NCBI GenBank assembly: GCA_008931825.1
Contig: QXVZ01006936.1
Location: 1 to 24,044, forward strand
DNA length: 24,044 nucleotides
From: Phallusia fumigata
Lineage: Eukaryota; Chordata; Ascidiacea; Phlebobranchia; Ascidiidae
Reading direction: 5' to 3'
Part shown: positions 18,847 to 24,044 of the stretch, piece by piece
How the letters are laid out: the number at the start of each line of letters is the position of its first letter
Position numbering within the stretch: the first letter of the stretch is position 1
The notes under the pieces: generated by a model
The model's database searches: none
What the model saw: only the letters and a program-made list of their open reading frames with translations
Told to the model about the DNA's origin: nothing
Position numbers and translations under genes: made by a program

Positions 18847-18852
18847 TTTATT
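18847..18852 (-). terminator. Poly(A) signal, ZNF608/609-like gene
   Basis: AATAAA on the minus strand (TTTATT on plus), about 190 bases beyond the stop at 19040-19042. The second copy at 18302-18307 is the assembly duplicate. It implies a 3' UTR of about 200-220 bases. Confidence 0.5.
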
Positions 18853-19039
18853 CACCAACGCAGACCAATTATAGCATAAATGTAAGCTGTAAACCTTAAA
18901 ACCAAATAGAAACAACTAAAACTGACAAGACAGATTGTGCAGTACAAGAAAAACGCGGAGGAAATTTAAATCGGATAAGGCGCGAATCGGGGTTTGTTTT
19001 TGCCTCCTGCAAAGCATAAGTTGCAAATTCACACAAGTT

Positions 19040-19131
19040 CTACCTTTTCTGGTTGTAAGCTGTTGCTGGATATACGGCTGCCGCCACCGCTTCACCATTG
19101 GCTGCAATCACAGCGGTCGGGGGAATTCCAG
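19040..19131 (-). CDS. ZNF608/609-like last coding exon
   Basis: Acceptor ttgttttag, then 2 bases plus 30 codons including TAG. It encodes AGIPPTAVIAANGEAVAAAV and ends with AYNQKR. The Ala/Val-rich helix-like end and basic last residues resemble the end of ZNF608/609. A GT just before the stop (AAAAG-GTAGAA) could act as a donor, but the family ending supports the stop. Confidence 0.6.
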
Positions 19132-22100
19132 CTAAAACAAATAAATAGTTTAAACAACAAACAACCTTTGGAAAACCTCACTGGTGGCAACTTGAGTGAT
19201 GGGGTTGCGTAATTATAATCCAGCCATACTTATTTGTGCTCCTACGAAAATGCAGCTTGTGCAATTCAAGGCTACATCAGGAAAACCGCTTTGGCTATTG
19301 GGTTAAACGAAGCTGACACTCCACAGTGAGCATATCTACCAACTGTAAAAGGGCAGAGCAAACCCAATATGTGTCTATTTCAGGAAAAGACCCACAATAA
19401 TGTTGATTTGCCTTTGTGTTTAGTTAGTTGTATTCGTATTTAATATGACCCCAAAGATCTTAGTTTTGGTCCCATTTTTTGAATTGCATTTTGATTTTTT
19501 GTCTCGCAAAAACAACAGATAATCCAAAATGCTGAGTACAACTCACCCGGATAAGGATAGTGCTGGTGCGGCGGAATAAACTGGTTAAATGGCATCCCCT
19601 CGTGGATGTGGTGGTGGGTGTGCAGGTGCCGCTGAGTGGGGGGCGAGGGTATCCTCTGGTCGCCAGGGTTGGACGTGGGGATTCGGTTGGGTCCGGGTCC
19701 CATCGCTAATGCCTGTTTGGGGTCAGGACTTGGGCTTGTCTTACGGGATGGTGGACCTGAAATAATACGGACGGTATTTGGAACACGAAAATTTAAATGT
19801 TTGCAGTTGAATCGNCGCTAATGCCTGTTTGGGGTCAGGACTTGGGCTTGTCTTACGGGATGGTGGACCTGAAATAATACGGACGGTATTTGGAACACGA
19901 AAATTTAAATGTTTGCAGTTGAATCGGTTTAATCGCCTGGATAAAAACCTAATAGGCCGGTTCTATTTGAATAAGATGCTGAGGATGCTTAGCGAAATAT
20001 ATACATATATATGTGGTGTTTTCTAAGTATCAATTTTAGATGTTGGTTAGATTGCAATCGTATTTGACGTCTTAAATGTGACCGTTCAAAAACAACTCAC
20101 TGAGCATTTTATTCGGTTGAAAAAAATCGTTACTGCGCGTTGCTACAGACTTACCCTCTCTGGGTCTGTCCTTAGGCAAGTTGTAGTGAGGGTCTGGCTG
20201 TTCGCCTCTAGTTCGATCCTCTTTCGGCGACCTACAAGCGCGCAACGGTAATTTTAAACGGCTTAAACATAGTGACTGGGGGACAAGTTACAAAAGCCAG
20301 TTGTTTATAGGCATGAAAGAAGTAGCTTAATACAAACCTTGGGACAGTAGGCGGTACTTCTTTCGGTTCCTTTAAAGGTGGCGACTGCTTCCCGTGTCCT
20401 GGAGGTTGCGATCCAGGTGGGACCCAACCTGGTTGCGTGGGGTATATTGGGGCGCCAGCGGGGTAAACGTAACCTGTAAAAAAGTTGTAAAAGTTAAAAA
20501 AATCACGAATCCAAATGTTAGCTCCAAAACTTTTTTGATTGGAAATCTAAAACATGGCTTCGTTCGATGGTTGTAAACTGGAGGTGACCATGGACTCACC
20601 CGGCATAGCGTAGGGAACTCCTCTATAAGGGGGTCTCGAGGGGTCGTACAGACCGGGGTAGGGACCACCTGGGGTTGCGGGGTAATACTGAAGATGGCCG
20701 GGGCTCTCGGCAGGGGACCGGTAAATTCCACCAGCGACATCCTTCGACTAAAACAAAATAGAAGCTAGGTTATGACAGAGTACGTAGGCTGGAAAGCGAA
20801 TGATAAAAAAGGTCCACAAGCCTACGTAAAGAAAAATATGAATACGNCCAGCGACATCCTTCGACTAAAACAAAATATGTTATGGTTATGACAGAGTAAG
20901 TAGGCTGGAAAGCGAATGATAAAAAAGGTCCACAAACCTACGTAAAGAAAAATATGAATAAGAAACTTCAAAAAAACTCCCTCATTTTTTACCTTTTCTG
21001 GACTTCTGCCTTCACGTTGTTGCGGGGTTGGAGTTGACTGCTTTCTAAGAGGAGTCGTTTTCTGCTCCTCCTTTATCTCTCTCCTAGGAAGAGGAGGAGG
21101 ATGTCGCTCACCTGACTCCGACCTTCGATGACCACTGGGTCCGGCCCCGGGATTCACAGAGTGGGTGCGGGGCTGGGACCCAGGGGTGGGGATTTGACTT
21201 GGGTGATGTGAAGGCTGGGGGGACTTGTATCGCGTGCGAGGCGGTTGGTGGGGGTGTTGGGGATGCACCGGTGTCGGAAACGGGGACTTGTCCTTGTTAG
21301 GCTGTAATATAAATTCTATCGTTAAAAGGATTAAAAAACACACAGGGAAAACAGAATCGCCAGTAACATTTTTAGTTGTTGTTGAACACAATGCCCAACT
21401 CGACTAAATGATGATGCGTAAACCTTTTGACATACAAATTCCCAGTCAAAAATAGAAATAGGTCCTTTCTAGTTTGTAATTACATCATTCTACCTGGTTG
21501 GGAAATGGAGATATCGATCCAGTGGAGTGACGATGTTTTGCCTGACTCGCCACCCACAGAGCGGTTTTTTCGTGGGAACTCTCGGCAGGAGACGATGGTG
21601 GAACGGCCTTGGTGACCTCGGGCTTGATCGGAAGTTTTTCTACTGGCTCCGCGGGCTTTCGAGGTCGATTTTCCGGGGGTTTCTGTTGCTGTTGCTGTTG
21701 CTGGTGATGCTGTTGAAGCACTTGTTGCTGTTGTGCGATTTGTTGCTGTTGCGCGATTTGCTGTTTCTGGTAGTCTTGCAACATCAGTTGCTCGTACGTC
21801 CTGGAAATTAGGGATTTTTTCAACAATGCCAAACTTCTACACACACGATTTTCCACAACAGTTCGTATGAAATATTTGGTAACATAGGGGCTGATAAGCA
21901 TCTTATCACATCACATCAGTTGGCTGCCGTTTTAAGTGTTGTGCTTAACGCCTGTAATCAAGCATCCGAAACTAACAAGAGTTTGTCGTAAATTTGTGCC
22001 AGGTTGCTTACCCCAAACATACCATAGCAAAACTCATTCTGCCTTAAAGCAAACACTTAACTCACCTTAAAATTTGCGGGTGATAGCTACCCTGGGGGTC

Positions 22101-24044
22101 AAATCCTGGGCCGAACAGGTAAGTGTAAGGGTACATTGGGGCCATATGTTGGGTGAGCAGGGCTTGGGGGTTAGCGGCAGCAAATTGGGGGTCACCAGGA
22201 GTTTTCGCTTGACGTTCCCCCTCACGTAGACCCACAGAAGCCTCTTTAGGTCTAGGTCTGGTCGGGCTTTGGGGACGAGGTCGCGCCCTTGACTCCTCGC
22301 TCTGCCGCGCGACCTCTGGCGGCGACATTGAGCGCATCGAAGACGTCTCTGGGTGGCGCTGTGATTCGACCACGGAAGTTTTAGTTCGCGACGTCGGCAA
22401 GCGGTATTCACTGGTGATTGTACTCATGACCTTTTCCTGCATTTTAATCATTGGCGACTCCAGGTGATCGACGCTGGCCCGCGGTTTCACTTCAGGGTAT
22501 TTCTGGCGGTAGTTCCCCTCGTGCTCGGCTGCGTCACCAGTCGAGCTTCTTTGTTTCGCCGGAGCTTGCTCGGCGTTACGGCTCCCGGCAAGTTTATTGT
22601 TGTTATTGTGATTACTGGACGAATTAGTAGGTGAATGGGTCCTGGAAGCTCGTAGTCGATCCTGGGCTTGGGCCGACACTGCGGTCTGGGGTTTATGGGG
22701 GTCCGGGAAGGGGTGAAAAGTTCCAGCGACTGTTACATTGTGGGTTGCAGGTCCCGCGGAGCTCGCTACAGCTGTCACCATTCCCTGGACCTTTCTAGGG
22801 CCCAGTGGGTGCTGGGAAAAATTTGGGGGATAGCGAGCCCCCGGTTCGCTTTTAATATTCTGGGTTTGGGGGGGCTGGAGGGCCACAGGTTCCTGCGGGG
22901 GCCTTGGAACCTGCTGTGAACGCTGGTGCAAGCTCGCCATGTTGTTCAGAACAGCTGCGGCGCCACTAGTGCTTGGAAAGGGAGTTGCAGTCGGGACAGT
23001 GCTAACTGACGTTTCGTTATCGACGTTGCCACCAGAAACGGGAGTCTCCTGCTTCACAGAAGAGGGGATCTCCCCACCTTCACCAGGCAACTTCTTCTTA
23101 CGCGGTTTTTGCTTTTTGACCGAGTTCGGTGACGTCATATTGCCTGTCGGCAGCAAGGTCTGCGCTGAGCCGACTGGAATGGGGACGGTCTTGCCCTTGG
23201 CCGTTTTGGCGCCCCCTGGGTGCGTCACAGCGCTACTGGGGTATTCCCCCGACGTGTAGTGAATGCTGCCGCTGCTCACGTGACCCGTCTCGCATGACTG
23301 AATCGACACCGACATGGGCAATTGCTGTACAGTCTGTCCGCTGCCGGAAGATGGCAGCAGAGAGACGGGCGCTGGAACTGAAACTTCAGGCACCGCTTTT
23401 GGTGACGCTACAGGTAGAGATGACGTCACAGGTACGTCTTGTTTCATCACAGGCACGGGTTTTTGGTAAAATGTGGGTCTAGATTCAGAGGTGGGCACAA
23501 AAGCCGGATATTCGGAGGGTTCGCGATAGGGGGCCACGGGGGCCGTGGAGGGGACGACGTATTCGGGTCGGGACACTAGGGACAGTGTTGGCGCCGGGGA
23601 GTCCTGACTGTAGGGAGCCGTCAACCCGGGAAGAACCTGATCCTCGCTGTCACCGAACTGGAGAAGAAGATTTTTTACTGCAAGTTCGTTCTCGCTATCA
23701 GCAGCTGTGGTCGTGACGTCAGCAGGGCGTTGATAAACGGCGGAAGTTGTGATGGTGTCTGTAAGCAGGTTAAAGTTAGTTGCTGAATGTAAGGACATGG
23801 GAATTGGTCTACATGTTGTACGTATACAATACATGGTATTAAGATGTCCAAACAGAGAAAATCCTATACCTTGTTTTTGAGTTTGACTTAAAACGTCTGC
23901 TGACGATTGCGGGGTGGGTCGCGCATAGGTCTGGTCCCCTGGTCGCCCTTGCTCCTTGTCGGACGGACCAGCGTTGTCAACAGTCGGCGCCGGCGGCTTC
24001 AGGGCGACCTCTTGTGGTGCGGCCGAAGCCTGCGGTACGGGTGC
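19040..24044 (-). CDS. ZNF608/ZNF609-like (scribbler) protein, 3' part
   Basis: Spliced from nine exons, minus strand: 24044-23870 (continues outside), 23758-22066, 21800-21494, 21301-20993, 20747-20600, 20473-20338, 20231-20155, 19756-19547 and 19131-19040. All junctions are GT-AG and all phases agree. The total of 3147 bases gives 1048 codons plus TAG. The product is almost wholly disordered: Pro/Ser/Thr-rich, a basic KKQKPRKKKLPG patch that could be a nuclear signal, a polyQ/His tract, Pro/Tyr-rich repeats, then RHLHTHHHIHEGM and an Ala/Val-rich end finishing QKR. From memory, the His motif followed by an Ala/Val-rich, Arg-ending terminus is typical of vertebrate ZNF608/609, nuclear transcription cofactors related to Drosophila scribbler. 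AUTS2-type proteins also have His-Thr repeats and are the main alternative. The single zinc finger expected of ZNF608/609 would lie upstream of the window. Two exons are partly duplicated by assembly joins. Confidence 0.65.
19547..19756 (-). CDS. ZNF608/609-like exon with His motif
   Basis: Acceptor attatttcag, donor CCGG-GTGAGT, 210 bases. It encodes a Pro/Ser-rich stretch, then TQRHLHTHHHIHEGMPFNQF and HQHYPYPG. This is the most diagnostic segment of the gene. Its first 53 bases and acceptor are repeated at 19816-19868 by the join at 19815. Confidence 0.72.
19704..19926. other. Contig join: N at 19815 with 111-bp repeat
   Basis: Positions 19704-19814 recur at 19816-19926 around the single N. 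The copy includes the 5' end of the His-motif exon (19816-19868) and its acceptor. It should be treated as one locus, not an extra exon. Confidence 0.85.
20155..20231 (-). CDS. ZNF608/609-like small charged exon
   Basis: 77 bases between acceptor gcgcttgtag and donor GAGG-GTAAGT. It encodes SPKEDRTRGEQPDPHYNLPK and DRPREG, a highly charged linker. Phases 2 in and 1 out fit both neighbours. Confidence 0.65.
20338..20473 (-). CDS. ZNF608/609-like Pro/Tyr-rich exon
   Basis: 136 bases, acceptor cttttttacag, donor CAAG-GTTTGT. It encodes YVYPAGAPIYPTQPGWVPPG and KEPKEVPPTVP. This is a different frame from the longest open frame over the same bases (20372-20740), which I reject. Confidence 0.68.
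20600..20747 (-). CDS. ZNF608/609-like Tyr/Pro/Gly exon
   Basis: 148 bases, acceptor tttgttttag, donor CCGG-GTGAGT. It encodes SKDVAGGIYRSPAESPGHLQ, then YYPATPGGPYPGLYDPSRPP and YRGVPYAMP. Its first 17 bases and acceptor are repeated at 20848 onward by the join at 20847. Confidence 0.68.
20731..20960. other. Contig join: N at 20847, diverged repeat
   Basis: About 115 bases before the N (20731-20845) recur after it (20848-20960) with several differences, for example aaaatagaagctagg versus aaaatatgttatgg, and agcctacg versus aacctacg. This looks like two haplotypes of one intron/exon edge kept side by side. Confidence 0.8.
20993..21301 (-). CDS. ZNF608/609-like Pro/His/basic exon
   Basis: 309 bases (103 codons, phase 0 both ends), acceptor ataatattacag-type, donor AAAAG-GTAAAA. 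It is rich in Pro, His, Arg and Ser: PHPQHPHQPPRTRYKSPQPS early, REIKEEQKTTPLRKQSTPTP late. Disordered, with no folded domain seen. Confidence 0.65.
21494..21800 (-). CDS. ZNF608/609-like polyglutamine exon
   Basis: 307 bases, acceptor taatttccag, donor CCAG-GTAGAA. It opens TYEQLMLQDYQKQQIAQ, then a Q-rich tract interrupted by IA, VL and HH and ending in a run of seven Gln, then Pro/Lys-rich PRKPAEPVEKLPIKPEVTKA. The Gln tract is encoded mainly by CAA/CAG repeats and is likely length-variable and helical or coiled. Confidence 0.7.
22066..23758 (-). CDS. ZNF608/609-like large central exon
   Basis: 1693 bases with acceptor acctgcttacag and donor TTAAG-GTGAGT. The open frame extends back to 23834, but the part before 23758 is intron by phase and acceptor. 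It begins DTITTSAVYQRPADVTTTAA and contains LAVKNLLLQFGDSEDQV, a possible short helix; the basic patch KKQKPRKKKLPG; a polyAsn-like SSSNHNNNNK; and an ending of HMAPMYPYTYLFGPGFDPQG. It contains three perfect TGACGTCA octamers. Confidence 0.72.
23870..24044 (-). CDS. ZNF608/609-like exon, cut by window edge
   Basis: Open in one frame from the window edge to donor CAAG-GTATAG: 58 codons plus one base, encoding APVPQASAAPQEVALKPPAP onward to SSADVLSQTQKQ. It joins the large exon through a split GAC codon. The upstream acceptor is outside the window. Confidence 0.65.

Larger units (their letters stand above)
17853..18941. other. Contig join: N at 18397 with 544-bp repeat
   Basis: Positions 17853-18396 are repeated at 18398-18941, by eye without differences, with the single N exactly between. 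The repeat starts and ends at the N. I read this as two contig ends covering the same locus, so the true genome probably has one copy. It duplicates the 3' end of the ZNF608/609-like transcript and the palindromic CRE-rich segment. Confidence 0.85.

Noticed and set aside
20372-20740. 122-codon minus frame across two exons
   Set aside because: The spliced frame in another phase gives better Pro/Tyr-rich protein with perfect GT-AG junctions and matching phases on both sides.
22668-23482. Plus-strand frames opposite the large exon (83, 106 and 117 codons)
   Set aside because: Antisense shadows of a GC-rich coding exon.
1-24044. CRISPR array, phage, prokaryotic operon or rRNA
   Set aside because: No spaced direct repeats, ribosome binding sites or rRNA signatures; genes have introns and poly(A) signals.

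Overview
The window looks like nuclear DNA from an AT-rich animal genome with small GT-AG introns and short UTRs. My best guess is a tunicate of the Ciona type. This rests on gene density, base composition, a chordate-style ZNF608/609 C-terminus and splice acceptors placed just before start codons; it is an inference, not a proof. There are no prokaryotic, viral or organellar features.

Layout. (1) Positions 1-17300 are dominated by a local family of seven-transmembrane (7TM), GPCR-like single-exon genes. Copy A1 (minus, 719-1739) is broken by a one-base frameshift. Copy A2 (minus, 10071-11105) and copy A3 (plus, 15778-16815) are intact. Two truncated remnants, A4 (about 5325-5520) and A5 (about 6787-6875), contain only the N-terminal segment. 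Flanking DNA duplicated with the genes: the 3' flanks of A2 and A3 form a long inverted repeat, and a block of about 150-250 bp (R1-R4, with a degenerate R5) recurs mostly upstream of family members. (2) Between these lie a probable unidentified multi-exon plus-strand gene (2920-4777) and an intact GNAT-type N-acetyltransferase gene (7710-8393). (3) From 19040 to the right edge, the minus strand carries the 3' half of a large low-complexity protein gene. I spliced nine exons with fully consistent phases to a stop at 19040-19042. The C-terminal His-rich motif and Ala/Val-rich end suggest a ZNF608/ZNF609 (Drosophila scribbler) relative. The zinc finger and 5' exons lie outside the window.

Assembly caution. 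All four single-N positions (1871, 18397, 19815, 20847) are flanked by a direct repeat that starts or ends exactly at the N (18, 544, 111 and about 115 bp). These are best read as overlapping contig ends that were abutted instead of merged. Two of them create false partial duplicates of exons of the ZNF608/609-like gene, and one duplicates its 3' UTR end plus a CRE-rich palindromic segment.

How the genes relate. The 7TM copies probably form a lineage-specific receptor family still undergoing duplication, inversion and decay. The acetyltransferase, the unknown gene and the transcription-regulator-like gene show no evident functional link to it; this is eukaryotic gene-by-gene organisation, not an operon.
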